NCBI RefSeq assembly: GCF_001642575.1
Contig: NZ_LXNG01000014.1
Location: 1-64,000 of the forward strand
Direction: 5' to 3'
Origin: Xanthomonas floridensis
Lineage (GTDB): Bacteria; Pseudomonadota; Gammaproteobacteria; Xanthomonadales; Xanthomonadaceae
DNA length: 64,000 nucleotides
Made by a program: the position numbers and the translations under genes. How positions within the stretch are numbered: position 1 is the first letter of the stretch; each line of letters opens with the position of its first letter. This document shows positions 30,969-39,764 of the stretch, in pieces. The notes beneath the pieces are model-generated. The model did not search any database. It was not told the origin of the DNA and saw nothing but the letters and a program-made list of their open reading frames with translations.

Positions 30969-32779
30969 TGGGCAAGCTCGCACAATTGAAGGACGGGCTG
31001 GTCAATCTCGTGGCCAACCTTGGCACTGGGCGCGACAAGGCGGTGCACAGCCACTACGCGCTCGCGCCGCTGAGTGATTTGGATGCCAGCAACGCCTACC
31101 GAGGCACGTGGCTCGCTCGCAAGATCATCGACATCCCTGCGCTCGACGGCTGCCGCAACTGGCGGACGTGGAATGCCGATCAGACTCAGATCAGCGACCT
31201 CGAGGCGGAGGAGAAGCGCCTTGGCCTGCAGGTGAAGCTGCTGGAAGCGCACACCAAGGCGCGGCTGTTCGGTGGCGCTGCGATCTACATCGGCACCGGC
31301 GACGCAGATCCCAGCAAGCCGTTGGATCCGGCGCGTGTGACGAAGCAGGGCATCAAGCACCTCAACGTGCTGCCCAAGCGCATCTTGACCGCAGGCGAGC
31401 TGGATCGCGGCGCTGAGTCGCCAACGTTCGGCCGTCCTGCGTTCTACACGCTTACCTCAGCCCGCGCCGGCCAGGTCGAGATTCATCCCTCGCGGCTGGT
31501 CATCCTGCACGGTGCCCATCGGCCAGATCCGGATATCGATCATGGTGACGGCTGGGGCGACTCGGTCCTGATGGCGATCAGCGACGCGGTAAAGCAGGCG
31601 GACGGTACGAGCGCCAACATCGCCAGCCTGGTATTCGAGGCGAAGGTCGATGTGCTGAACATCCCGAACCTCATGTCGCAGCTGGCAGATCCAGCGTATG
31701 AGGCGCAGCTGCTCCAGCGGCTTCAGCTCGCAGCGATGGCCAAGGGCATCAACGGCATGCTGGTGCTGGATGGGGAGGAGACGTACACGCAGAAGTCGGC
31801 GTCCTTCGGCGGATTGGTCGACGTGATGCTCGCGTTCCTGCAGCAGGTGTCGGGCGCAGCTGACATCCCCATGACCCGCCTGATGAGCCAGGCGCCAGCC
31901 GGCTTGAATGCCACGGGCGACAATGACATCCGGAACTACTACGACCGCATCAAGTCTGGTCAGGAGCTGATCTACACGCCGGCCATGTCGGTGCTGGATG
32001 AGTGCCTGATCTACTCGGCACTCGGCAGCCGACCGAAGGACGTGTTCTACACCTGGCGCAGCCTGTGGCAGACCAGCGACACCGAGCGCGCCACCAACGG
32101 CAAGACCACGGCCGACACGATCAAGACCCTCGCCGACACCAAGCTCATTCCCGACGAGGTGCTGGCCGAGGTGGCGGTGAACATGCTGACCGAGGCGGGC
32201 GTGGCGCCTGGCCTGGAATCGGCGATGGACGACTTCACCAAGGCGAACCCGGACTGGCAGGAGGATCAGGACGAGGACGAGCGCGCAGCCGCCGCTCTGG
32301 CTGCGACGCAGCGCAACCAGGGCGGCCAACTGACCGACGCGGAGCCTCGCTCACTGTATGTGCGCCGGGACGTGCTCAACGCGGCGGAGATCGAAGCCTG
32401 GGCACGGGAGCAGGGCATCACGGACGTCGCCGACGACCTGCACGTGACGGTGGCCTATTCGCGCCAGCGTTTCGACTGGATCAAGGCGGGCAACGCGAGT
32501 GAGTGGAGCAGCGATAGCAGCGGTGAGCTGATCATTCCGCGCGGTGGCCCGCGTGCCATCGAGCCATTGGGCGGTATGTCGGCGGTGATCCTGTTCGCGT
32601 CCACGCAGCTCGCTTGGCGCCATGAGGAGATCGTCCGGGCAGGCGCCTCGCACGACTTCCCGGACTACACCCCGCACATCAGCCTGACCAAGGCGCCCAT
32701 CGACCTGTCGAAGGTTGAGCCTTACCGCGGCCGCATCGTGCTGGGCCCGGAAATCTTCGACGAGCTCCGCGAGGACTGA
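30968..32779 (+). CDS. Portal protein (DUF1073 type) with C-terminal Acb1-like phosphoesterase domain
   Basis: A 603-aa protein. Residues 1-440 form a phage portal of the DUF1073 type (YRGTWLARKIIDIPALDG, GINGMLVLDGEE, QAPAGLNATGDND). Residues about 450-600 form a 2H phosphoesterase-like domain with HVT at 492-494 and HIS at 570-572. This domain is related to Acb1, the family that degrades cyclic nucleotide messengers of CBASS defence. Portals fused to such a domain are known in other phages. Whether this copy is active or purely structural cannot be told from sequence. Confidence 0.88.
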   Translation: MGKLAQLKDGLVNLVANLGTGRDKAVHSHYALAPLSDLDASNAYRGTWLARKIIDIPALDGCRNWRTWNADQTQISDLEAEEKRLGLQVKLLEAHTKARLFGGAAIYIGTGDADPSKPLDPARVTKQGIKHLNVLPKRILTAGELDRGAESPTFGRPAFYTLTSARAGQVEIHPSRLVILHGAHRPDPDIDHGDGWGDSVLMAISDAVKQADGTSANIASLVFEAKVDVLNIPNLMSQLADPAYEAQLLQRLQLAAMAKGINGMLVLDGEETYTQKSASFGGLVDVMLAFLQQVSGAADIPMTRLMSQAPAGLNATGDNDIRNYYDRIKSGQELIYTPAMSVLDECLIYSALGSRPKDVFYTWRSLWQTSDTERATNGKTTADTIKTLADTKLIPDEVLAEVAVNMLTEAGVAPGLESAMDDFTKANPDWQEDQDEDERAAAALAATQRNQGGQLTDAEPRSLYVRRDVLNAAEIEAWAREQGITDVADDLHVTVAYSRQRFDWIKAGNASEWSSDSSGELIIPRGGPRAIEPLGGMSAVILFASTQLAWRHEEIVRAGASHDFPDYTPHISLTKAPIDLSKVEPYRGRIVLGPEIFDELRED

Positions 32780-32782
32780 ACC

Positions 32783-33877
32783 ATGTTTCTGAAAGATCGA
32801 GTCTCGGTGACGGCGCCACGCCGCACCGCGGACGGCTACCTCGTGGCCGACGCAAAGGTGGCGCGCACCGGCATCCAGAACTACCTGGGGTCGGAGGTCG
32901 GCAAGCCGGAGATGCCCATCGTGCGGCTGTACCGGCCGCCGGAGGAGGTCTTCTCTGACGCCACGCTGCGCAGCTTCGCGCACCGGCCGATGACCAACGA
33001 CCACCCGCCGGTGATGGTCGATGCCAGCAACTGGAAGCAATACGCAGTCGGCCAGACCGGCGACGAGGTGCGACACGACGACAAGTTCGTGCGCGTGCCG
33101 CTGGTGCTCATGGACAAGGCGGCCATTGCCGACTGGGAGGCCGGCAAGGTCGAGCTCTCCCAGGGCTACACCGCCGAGATCGTTTTCGAGGACGGAGTGA
33201 CACCCGAAGACGAGCCGTACGACGCCGTGCAACGAAACATCCGCAACAACCATCTCGCGCTGGTCGACCGGGCGCGTGGCGGTGAACACCTTCGTATCGG
33301 CGACGACAACTCTCAGAGGAACACTTCAATGCCTGACATCAAGACCAGGACCGTCATGGTCGATGGGCTGCCGGTCGAGTGCACCGACGCCAGCGCCATC
33401 GCCATCGACAAGCTGCAGCGTCAGCTCTCCGACTCCAACGCAGTTGCCGCGCGCCAGGCAACCGACCACACCGCAGCCCTCGCGCTGAAGGATGCGGAGA
33501 TCGCCAAGCGCGACGCCGCGATCGACGACCTGACGAGCAAGGTGCTGGATGCCGCTGCCCTGGATGCGCGCGTGCAGGCGCGTGGCGACCTGTTGGCCAC
33601 GGCCAAGGCGATCCACGACGCCGACTATCGCGGCAAGAGCGATGCGGACGTTCGCAAGGCGGCCGTCATCGGCAAGCTCGGCGACGCCGCCATCGCCGGC
33701 AAGGGCGACGCCTACATCGAGGCGCGCTTCGACATCCTCGCCGATGGCGTCAAGGCGTTCGATCCGGTTGCGCGCACATTGAGCGATGGCGCAGCACACC
33801 GCACCGTCGTCCAGGACAACGGCTATGCCGCGGCCGTCGCCGGCCTCGATTACCGCACCAAGAACCAGGGGGCCTAA
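32783..33877 (+). CDS. Prohead protease fused to scaffold (DUF2213 type)
   Basis: A 364-aa protein. Residues 1-180 match DUF2213 (LYRPPEEVFSDATLRSFAH, THDHPP-like TNDHPPVMV, LSQGYTAEI, NHLALVDRARGG), which is thought to be a head maturation protease. The remainder is a coiled-coil scaffold-like region (AEIAKRDAAIDDLTSKVLDA). The layout is that of lambda gpC, with the scaffold in the C-terminus. Confidence 0.85.
   Translation: MFLKDRVSVTAPRRTADGYLVADAKVARTGIQNYLGSEVGKPEMPIVRLYRPPEEVFSDATLRSFAHRPMTNDHPPVMVDASNWKQYAVGQTGDEVRHDDKFVRVPLVLMDKAAIADWEAGKVELSQGYTAEIVFEDGVTPEDEPYDAVQRNIRNNHLALVDRARGGEHLRIGDDNSQRNTSMPDIKTRTVMVDGLPVECTDASAIAIDKLQRQLSDSNAVAARQATDHTAALALKDAEIAKRDAAIDDLTSKVLDAAALDARVQARGDLLATAKAIHDADYRGKSDADVRKAAVIGKLGDAAIAGKGDAYIEARFDILADGVKAFDPVARTLSDGAAHRTVVQDNGYAAAVAGLDYRTKNQGA
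33329..33877 (+). CDS. Nested scaffold protein (internal start within the protease gene)
   Basis: An in-frame ATG at 33329 is preceded by AGAGGA at 33315-33320, a good ribosome binding site with 8-nt spacing. It would give a 182-aa protein equal to the scaffold part alone. Lambda makes Nu3 the same way within gene C. Inference from sequence; not shown by experiment here. Confidence 0.6.
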   Translation: MPDIKTRTVMVDGLPVECTDASAIAIDKLQRQLSDSNAVAARQATDHTAALALKDAEIAKRDAAIDDLTSKVLDAAALDARVQARGDLLATAKAIHDADYRGKSDADVRKAAVIGKLGDAAIAGKGDAYIEARFDILADGVKAFDPVARTLSDGAAHRTVVQDNGYAAAVAGLDYRTKNQGA

Positions 33878-33880
33878 GCC

Positions 33881-34321
33881 ATGGCACTGCAAACCAACTA
33901 TCCGGACATCCAGCCTGCAGCCGTGCGCGGCATGCAGGCCACGATGATCCCGTCCACGGTCATCTCCCGCACCGTCGAGGACGTCGCCGGCCTCGCATTC
34001 GGCCTGGCCGTGGCACAGGGCGCGGCAGAGAAGGGTGTTGTCACCTTCGGCGGCGCCAACCTGAAGTTCGTCGGCATCACGCTGCTGGACCGCTCGGCCA
34101 CTGGCCTGGATCTGTTCCCGCAGCGTGCATCGGCGCGAGTCATTACCAAGGGCGACATCTGGGTGACCGCTTCCGTCGCTGTCGTTGCTGGCGACCCGGT
34201 GTATCTCACCGCAGCTGGCGCGTTCACCAACGTCGCCACCAACAACACCGCCATCACCGGCGCCCGCTGGGACACCAGCACCACCGCGGCGGGCCAGTTG
34301 GCCGTCGTCCGTCTCGGCTAA
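33881..34321 (+). CDS. Head decoration / structural cement protein
   Basis: A 146-aa beta-rich protein (VVTFGGANLKFVGITLLD, GDPVYLTAAGAFTNV). Similar to the DUF2190-type cement proteins that lie between protease and capsid in phages of this head type. Single gene, 3 bp after the protease stop. Confidence 0.72.
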   Translation: MALQTNYPDIQPAAVRGMQATMIPSTVISRTVEDVAGLAFGLAVAQGAAEKGVVTFGGANLKFVGITLLDRSATGLDLFPQRASARVITKGDIWVTASVAVVAGDPVYLTAAGAFTNVATNNTAITGARWDTSTTAAGQLAVVRLG

Positions 34322-34334
34322 GGAGCCAAGCCAC

Positions 34335-35282
34335 ATGCGTGCACATCCACTTTTCGACGCCCAGGTAGTCATGGGCTTCGTGGTCTCGCAGACCACGATC
34401 ATCGAGCCCGGCGTCTACCGGACCGTCTATCCGGACATCCAGTACCGCGACCTGATCCCGGTCGACACCTCCGGCAGCGAGTTCGCCACGTCGGTCACCT
34501 ACTACTCGCAGGACCAGTACGGCAAGGCAGACTGGATCAACGGCAATGCCGACGACATCCCGAAGGCCGGCACCAACCGCTCGCAGTTCCAGACCGGCGT
34601 GCAGACTGCCGGTATCGGCTACGGCTATGGCTGGGAAGAGGTCGGCCGCGCGCAGCTGCTCGGCATCAACCTGTCCAACGAGGACGCCGCCGCCGCGCGC
34701 CGTGCCTCGGAGGAGATGGTCGACCGGGTCGCGCTGCTCGGCGACGCCAACAAGGGTTTCAGCGGCCTGTTCAACGCCGCCGGCGTGACCCCGGTTGCGG
34801 CTCCCACCGGGGCATGGGGCACCCTGCAGGTGCCCGGTACCGCCACGTCCGACGAGATCGTCGGTGACATGAACGCGGCGCTGATCAACGTCTTCAATGG
34901 CACCAACACCACCGCGATCGCCGATCGCCTGCTGCTGCCGTGGTCGAAGTACATGCTCATCTCCACCAAGAAGATGAGCGAGTACAGCGACCTCACGGTG
35001 CTGCAGTACTTCCTGGCCAACAACGTCTACACGGCAACCACGCGGCAGCCGCTGGACGTGCGCGGCCTGCGCGGCTTGGATAACGCCGGTGTCGGCAATG
35101 TCGCGCGCATGGTCGCGTACCGCTACGACGCGAACGTGCTGAAGCTGCACATGCCGATGCCGCATCGCTTCCTGCCGGTGTACCAGAGCGGCCCGCTGCG
35201 CTGGGACGTACCGGGCGTGATGCGCCTGGGCGGCCTGGACGTGCGCCTTCCCAAGCAGGTCGTCTACGTCGACGGCATCTGA
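34335..35282 (+). CDS. Major capsid protein (DUF2184 type)
   Basis: A 315-aa protein from ATG 34335 with AGGAG 9 bp upstream. It has TVYPDIQYRDLIPVDTSGSEFA, FQTGVQTAGIGYGYGWEEVGRAQ and MVDRVALLGDANKGFSGLFN, typical of HK97-fold capsid proteins of the DUF2184 group. Position after protease and cement supports the call. Confidence 0.85.
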   Translation: MRAHPLFDAQVVMGFVVSQTTIIEPGVYRTVYPDIQYRDLIPVDTSGSEFATSVTYYSQDQYGKADWINGNADDIPKAGTNRSQFQTGVQTAGIGYGYGWEEVGRAQLLGINLSNEDAAAARRASEEMVDRVALLGDANKGFSGLFNAAGVTPVAAPTGAWGTLQVPGTATSDEIVGDMNAALINVFNGTNTTAIADRLLLPWSKYMLISTKKMSEYSDLTVLQYFLANNVYTATTRQPLDVRGLRGLDNAGVGNVARMVAYRYDANVLKLHMPMPHRFLPVYQSGPLRWDVPGVMRLGGLDVRLPKQVVYVDGI

Positions 35283-35330
35283 TCCACCACGGCCCCGCGC
35301 GTCATCGGCGGGGCCACACCGGAGCATGCA

Positions 35331-35861
35331 ATGAAGATCAGCAACAACCACAAGACGGCGCTTGCCTTGCCGGATGGCACCGAGATCATCCCCGGCTCGC
35401 CGGCCACCGTGCCGAACTGGCAGGCCATCAAGAAGAACGCCGTCGTGCAGGCGTGGCTCGCCGCCAACATCCTGAGCGAGTCGGAGGACGATACCGCCCC
35501 GTTCCTGCTGGGTACGTTCAACCTGCCCGAAAGCATCCTGCTGATCGAGGGCGGCGACAGCGTCACCCGCGACGACGTGGTGCAGCACGCCTTCAAGGCC
35601 TCGGCCCTGTCCCTGGAGGACTGGAATTCGCTGGGCGAAGTCGATCGCGAGGCACGCATCAGCGCATCGCTCGACGCGCTGAAGGCCGAAGCCGCGGCAG
35701 CTGCCCAGGCGGTGATCGATGCGCAGACCGCAGCCGACCAGCGGAAGGTCGACCTGATCGCCAAGTTGGAAGCCGGCGGCATCAAGCACGACAAGCGCTG
35801 GGGCGTGGACAAGCTGCAGGCCGCGCTGGACGACGCCGAGAAGTCGAATACCGGGAGCTGA
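35331..35861 (+). CDS. Structural head protein with C-terminal HeH-like motif
   Basis: A 176-aa protein. The N-terminus (MKISNNHKTALALPDG) looks like a small beta-domain. The centre is helical and Ala-rich. The C-terminus (LIAKLEAGGIKHDKRWGVDKL) resembles a helix-extended-loop DNA-binding motif. Found right after the capsid gene; possibly a head-interior or head-tail joining part. Confidence 0.6.
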   Translation: MKISNNHKTALALPDGTEIIPGSPATVPNWQAIKKNAVVQAWLAANILSESEDDTAPFLLGTFNLPESILLIEGGDSVTRDDVVQHAFKASALSLEDWNSLGEVDREARISASLDALKAEAAAAAQAVIDAQTAADQRKVDLIAKLEAGGIKHDKRWGVDKLQAALDDAEKSNTGS

Positions 35862-35863
35862 GC

Positions 35864-36376
35864 ATGTACGGCACGCTGGCAGGAGCAGACGACTATCACC
35901 TGGCTCGGGGGAATACCGCTTGGGCCGCAGGCAGCGAGGCGGCACGCACGGCAGCCCTGGTGCGCGGCACCGACTACATCGACGGCCGGTACCGGGTGCT
36001 GCTCGCGTCGGGCCGGTGGCAGTCCCTGTTCCCTGGCGTGCGTACCGCAGGGCGGGGCCAGCCCAACGAGTGGCCCCGCACCGGTGCCACCGACAACGCA
36101 GGCGCCTCCATCGGGCCGGAGGAGATCCCGGGCGAGGTGGAGCGGGCAACGTATGAAGCTGCACTGCGGGAGCTGGCCAGGCCGGGGAGCCTGTCCCCCG
36201 ATTTCGTCGCGAGCGCTCAGGCGATCCGGAAGAAGGTCGGCCCCATCGAGGTGGCGTATAGCGAGAAGGGCGCCGATGGCGGCGTGCCGAATCGTCCAGT
36301 GGTCACGGCGATCGATGAGATCCTCGGGCCGCTGCTGCGAACCCCATACACGGGCCCTGCGGTGATGGTCGTATGA
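35864..36376 (+). CDS. Head-tail connector (DnaT-like neck protein)
   Basis: A 170-aa protein starting MYGTLAGADDYHLARGNTAW. The pattern YIDGRYRVLLASGRWQSLFPG and TYEAALRELARPGSLSP matches the neck proteins annotated as DnaT-like in phages. It probably forms part of the connector ring below the portal. Confidence 0.75.
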   Translation: MYGTLAGADDYHLARGNTAWAAGSEAARTAALVRGTDYIDGRYRVLLASGRWQSLFPGVRTAGRGQPNEWPRTGATDNAGASIGPEEIPGEVERATYEAALRELARPGSLSPDFVASAQAIRKKVGPIEVAYSEKGADGGVPNRPVVTAIDEILGPLLRTPYTGPAVMVV

Positions 36377-36729
36377 GCCAGTTCTACGACGAGATGCAGG
36401 CTGTAGCGGAGGAGCTGATCGAAGAGTTTGGCTATGCGGCGCAACTCCAGCGCGCAGGCGCCCCGACAGGACCGCCGCACAACCCGCAGCCGGGCCCAGC
36501 CACTCGGCACGACTGCAAGGTGGTGGAGCTGGAATACAGCCTCATCAATCGGGATGCCACCCTGGTGCTCAAGGGCGACAAGCTGGGATTGATCAGCACC
36601 GCGATCGATACCGTGCCCACCCTGAGCGACCGCATTGTGCTGGGTAACGATCTGTTTACCTTTATTGACCTGCAGCCGCTGTCCCCTGGTGGGCAGGTGC
36701 TGCTCTACGAATTCCATGCGAGACGCTGA
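36373..36729 (+). CDS. Head-closure / neck protein
   Basis: A 118-aa protein with a beta-rich C-terminal domain (DKLGLISTAIDTVPTLSDRIVLGNDLF). Small proteins of this kind seal the head in siphophages. The role is inferred from size and position. Overlaps both neighbours. Confidence 0.6.
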   Translation: MSQFYDEMQAVAEELIEEFGYAAQLQRAGAPTGPPHNPQPGPATRHDCKVVELEYSLINRDATLVLKGDKLGLISTAIDTVPTLSDRIVLGNDLFTFIDLQPLSPGGQVLLYEFHARR

Positions 36730-37826
36730 TGGCCGCCACGACTTCCCGCCAACTCGAACAGCTGGCGGCGAAGCTGGAGCCGGCCATCGCGCGCGCATTC
36801 CTCAGGGCGATTTCCGAGGTGACCAATCAGGCAGGCGTGCAGCTCATCGCGGACCTGCTGCAGGCCGGGCGCATCGACGACGTGCTCACGGTCATGGGGC
36901 TGGACGAGCCGCGGTTCGCCGATCTGGCCGAGGCGCTGCGCAGTGCGTACGGCGCCGGTGGGCAGCAGGGCGTGATGGAGATACCGAAGCTGCGCGTGTC
37001 CCTGGATCCGATCATCACCGGCAACTACCGACCACGGACGGCGGTGCAGTCGCCCGCGCTGCGCCCAACGTTCGACCTGCGCAATGCGACCGCCGAAGCA
37101 TGGCTGCGCGATAAGTCCAGCAACCTCATTACCGGCATCGTCAACGACCAGCGCACGCTGATCCGCAACGTGCTGGAGAGTGGGATGGTCGCCGGCCGCA
37201 ATCCACGACAGAGCGCTCTGGACATCGTGGGACGCGTCGGTGACACAGGCCGGCGCACCGGTGGCGTGCTGGGGCTGACAGCGCAGCAGGGCCAGTTTGT
37301 GCAGAGCATGCGCGGCGAGCTGGCCAGCGGTGACCCAAGGGAAATGGCGAAGTACTTCGGTCGGAAGCGCCGCGACAAGCGCCTGGACGGGATCGTCAAG
37401 CGCGCCATCGCCGCCGGCAAGCCGGTATCGCAGGCAGACATCGACAAGATCGCTGGCCGCTATGCCGACCGGCTGCTGCAGCTACGTGGCGAGATGATCG
37501 CCCGCACCGAGTCCATCGGCAGCATGAGCGCTGGCCGGGAGGAGGCGTATCGCCAGCAGATCGAATCGGGCGCGCTGGCGCCGGAGAACGTGGCCGGCAC
37601 ATGGTCCGACACCGGCGACAAGCGCACGCGGCACACGCACAAGGCTATGAACGGGCAGCGGCGCGCGTTCGGGGAGCCGTTCCAGTCGCCGAGCGGGGCA
37701 CTGATGAATTACCCGGGCGACACGAGCCTCGGTGCAGGACCGGAAGAGATCGTCGGCTGTCGCTGCACGAAGCAGTACCGGATCGACATGACGGCGGAGG
37801 TGCTACGTGGCAAGCAAGTTCGGTGA
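36729..37826 (+). CDS. Minor head protein, Mu gpF-like head morphogenesis
   Basis: A 365-aa protein. The C-terminal domain (TWSDTGDKRTRHTHKAMNGQ, GCRCTKQYRIDM) matches the head-morphogenesis domain of Mu gpF and SPP1 gp7. The central part (NDQRTLIRNVLESGMVAGRNP) is also typical. Its placement after the connectors, instead of next to the portal, is a little unusual. Its end overlaps the gp10-like gene by 20 bp. Confidence 0.8.
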   Translation: MAATTSRQLEQLAAKLEPAIARAFLRAISEVTNQAGVQLIADLLQAGRIDDVLTVMGLDEPRFADLAEALRSAYGAGGQQGVMEIPKLRVSLDPIITGNYRPRTAVQSPALRPTFDLRNATAEAWLRDKSSNLITGIVNDQRTLIRNVLESGMVAGRNPRQSALDIVGRVGDTGRRTGGVLGLTAQQGQFVQSMRGELASGDPREMAKYFGRKRRDKRLDGIVKRAIAAGKPVSQADIDKIAGRYADRLLQLRGEMIARTESIGSMSAGREEAYRQQIESGALAPENVAGTWSDTGDKRTRHTHKAMNGQRRAFGEPFQSPSGALMNYPGDTSLGAGPEEIVGCRCTKQYRIDMTAEVLRGKQVR

Positions 37827-38232
37827 CCAAGTGCGGGCCTTCACCGAGAAGGCGAAGCAGCGGCAGGAGGCCATCTTCCGCGAGTCCGCGCAGGCGGTGA
37901 TGGACCAGGCGAACACCCCGGAGGGCAGGGGCGGACGCATGCCGGTCGACACCGGCTTCCTGCGCAACTCGGTGGCGGCGTCGAAGGACGGGCCAGCTTC
38001 GTCGGAAAGCGGTGATCCCGCGCTGGTCTTCGCCGCGTTGCAGCTGGGCGAATCGGTGTGGGCGGGCTGGACTGCAGCCTATGCGCTGCGCATGGAGCAC
38101 GGCTTCAGTGGCAAGGACAGCCTGGGCCGGCAGTACGAGCAGGCCGGCAAAGGCTTCATGCGCGCTGCCGCGCAGAACTGGGACTTCATCGTCGACGAGG
38201 TCACCGCGAAGGTGAAGGCACGCATCCCATGA
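37807..38232 (+). CDS. HK97 gp10-like tail completion protein
   Basis: A 141-aa protein: AKQRQEAIFRESAQAVMDQA, then MPVDTGFLRNSV, which is the hallmark of the HK97 gp10/lambda Z family that joins tail and head. The ATG at 37807 lies inside the minor head gene. Confidence 0.78.
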   Translation: MASKFGDQVRAFTEKAKQRQEAIFRESAQAVMDQANTPEGRGGRMPVDTGFLRNSVAASKDGPASSESGDPALVFAALQLGESVWAGWTAAYALRMEHGFSGKDSLGRQYEQAGKGFMRAAAQNWDFIVDEVTAKVKARIP

Positions 38233-38630
38233 GCAACACCGAGATTTACGACGCATTCGCAGGCCTGGTCGGTGCGTTCGCCGCGGCGCAGGGCTTGCCG
38301 TGCTCCTACCCGGGCCTGGCCTTCACACCGCCGGCTGATGGCGCATGGCTGGAGCTGCAGTGGTTCCCGAACGAAACACAGAACTACGGCATGGCCGACG
38401 ATGGCCCGTCTCTGCTGCAGGGCTTCGGCCAGCTGTCAGCGTGCTACCGCCCCGGCGGCGGGATCATGGTCGGCACGCGCATCACCGATCAGATCATCGC
38501 CGCCTTCGCCAAGGGCACTACCTTCGCCGGCATGCGCGTGTACCGCATGCCCTGGACCTCAACCATCATCCAAGACCCGGAGCGGCACATGCATCCGGTG
38601 ACCATCATGTGGCGCGGTTTCGACGGGTGA
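38229..38630 (+). CDS. Tail terminator protein (gpU-like)
   Basis: A 133-aa protein (MSNTEIYDAFAGLVGAFAAA, GAWLELQWFPNE, RPGGGIMVGTRITDQIIAAF). Sequence pattern and position before the tail tube match DUF4128/gpU-like terminators that end tail polymerisation. Confidence 0.75.
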   Translation: MSNTEIYDAFAGLVGAFAAAQGLPCSYPGLAFTPPADGAWLELQWFPNETQNYGMADDGPSLLQGFGQLSACYRPGGGIMVGTRITDQIIAAFAKGTTFAGMRVYRMPWTSTIIQDPERHMHPVTIMWRGFDG

Positions 38631-38673
38631 GGTCGGTGCTAGGCTTGGTGCTCGAATACTGCCGAGATGACAG

Positions 38674-39105
38674 ATGATGGATATCGATGATTTGCAAGCT
38701 GAGTTGAAAGGCATTGACTTGGGTGACCTACCAGACGATCTCTCATCGGGATTGAGAGGTATGGTCGCCGGCATCCAGGCAGAAATCGACTCTCAACGCT
38801 CGCAGATCTCGCGAGCTGCGCCACGGCCTGACGGCGTGAGGCATGCCATCTTCTGGCTAAAGCTCGCAGTCGACTCTGCACGTCTCAACAAGAAGATCAG
38901 GGACAAGATTGCTGAGTTCAACAGGCAGCTTGAACAGGAGCGCGGCGACGCACAAACCAGGGCAGATATTGCTCTGTTGGAAAGGATGATCACAGACTCC
39001 AGGGACTACGAAAGAGACGTTCTTGAGCAGTCGGCACTATCGATCAACAGGACGCCAGAAGACCTCGGGCTGAGTGACGACAGCACATCGAGCTTAAGAA
39101 TGTAA
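38674..39105 (+). CDS. Inserted small helical protein (moron candidate)
   Basis: A 143-aa acidic, helical protein (MMDIDDLQAELKGIDLGDL, KLAVDSARLNKKIRDKIAEF). Its GC is well below that of the head and tail genes around it. It sits between tail terminator and tube and is followed by two terminators, so it looks like an inserted, independently controlled unit. Function unknown. Confidence 0.65.
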   Translation: MMDIDDLQAELKGIDLGDLPDDLSSGLRGMVAGIQAEIDSQRSQISRAAPRPDGVRHAIFWLKLAVDSARLNKKIRDKIAEFNRQLEQERGDAQTRADIALLERMITDSRDYERDVLEQSALSINRTPEDLGLSDDSTSSLRM

Positions 39106-39117
39106 GTCCAAGCAAAC

Positions 39118-39145
39118 AGCCCGCCGAACAGCGGGCTTCTTTTTT
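39118..39145 (+). terminator. Rho-independent terminator 1 after the inserted gene
   Basis: Stem AGCCCGC/GCGGGCT with a 6-nt loop, followed by TCTTTTTT. Lies inside the late operon. Confidence 0.8.
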
Positions 39146-39150
39146 CCAAC

Positions 39151-39173
39151 CCCGCCCCGTGGCGGGTTTTTTT
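39151..39173 (+). terminator. Rho-independent terminator 2 after the inserted gene
   Basis: Stem CCCGCC/GGCGGG with a 4-nt loop, followed by TTTTTTT. Directly behind terminator 1. The tail genes downstream need read-through or a new promoter. Confidence 0.82.
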
Positions 39174-39199
39174 ATGCCCAAAGCGAGGAGATATCAGCA

Positions 39200-39667
39200 A
39201 TGGCTGAGGCACAAACCAACAGCGGTTCCAAGCTCTACATCTGCGCGACGCCGCAGAACAACGACCTCACCGAAACCCAGTTCAAGGCGCTGACCTACGT
39301 CCAGGTGAAGAAGGTCGGCAGCGTCGGCGAGCGCGGCTTGACCACCAACATCGTCACCTACGACACGTGGGACACCGCGGTATCGCTGAAGGGCAAGGGC
39401 ATCTCCAATGCCGGCGACCCGGAGGTCGAGATGGCGCGCGACCTCGCGGACCCCGGCCAGATCGCCATGCGCGCAGCTGGCCAGCCGACTGTCACTGACG
39501 CCTACGCGTTCAAGGTCGAGCGCCCTTCCGGCGAAATCGAGTACCTGCGCGGCCTGGTCACCGGTCCCCGCACGCCGGGCGGCCGCAACGAGGACTTCGT
39601 GTTGCACGTCTACTCGCTCGCCCTGAATCAGGTGCCGATCGAAGTGCCGGCGCCCGTCACCCCATAA
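39200..39667 (+). CDS. Major tail tube protein
   Basis: A 155-aa protein: GSKLYICATPQNNDLTETQF, then VKKVGSVGERGLTTN and VSLKGKGISNAGDPEVEMARD. This matches tube proteins of lambda-gpV-type siphophages. It stands at the right place, before the chaperones and tape measure. GAGGAG precedes the ATG. Confidence 0.85.
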   Translation: MAEAQTNSGSKLYICATPQNNDLTETQFKALTYVQVKKVGSVGERGLTTNIVTYDTWDTAVSLKGKGISNAGDPEVEMARDLADPGQIAMRAAGQPTVTDAYAFKVERPSGEIEYLRGLVTGPRTPGGRNEDFVLHVYSLALNQVPIEVPAPVTP

Positions 39668-39764
39668 CGGAACAGCAGGGGATAGGGCGGCCGCCTGACA
39701 AGCCGGACCTGATCCGGCCGGCTTCCCCTGCTTCATGTCCCGGATCTATCACCAAGGATCACCT

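Noticed and set aside
29391..30983. 530-aa minus-strand frame opposite the terminase
   Set aside because: Antisense shadow of the terminase large subunit; no domains and no start signal.
34254..36164. 636-aa minus-strand frame across capsid and neck genes
   Set aside because: It runs over several well-supported plus-strand structural genes and their ribosome binding sites; composition is that of an antisense frame.
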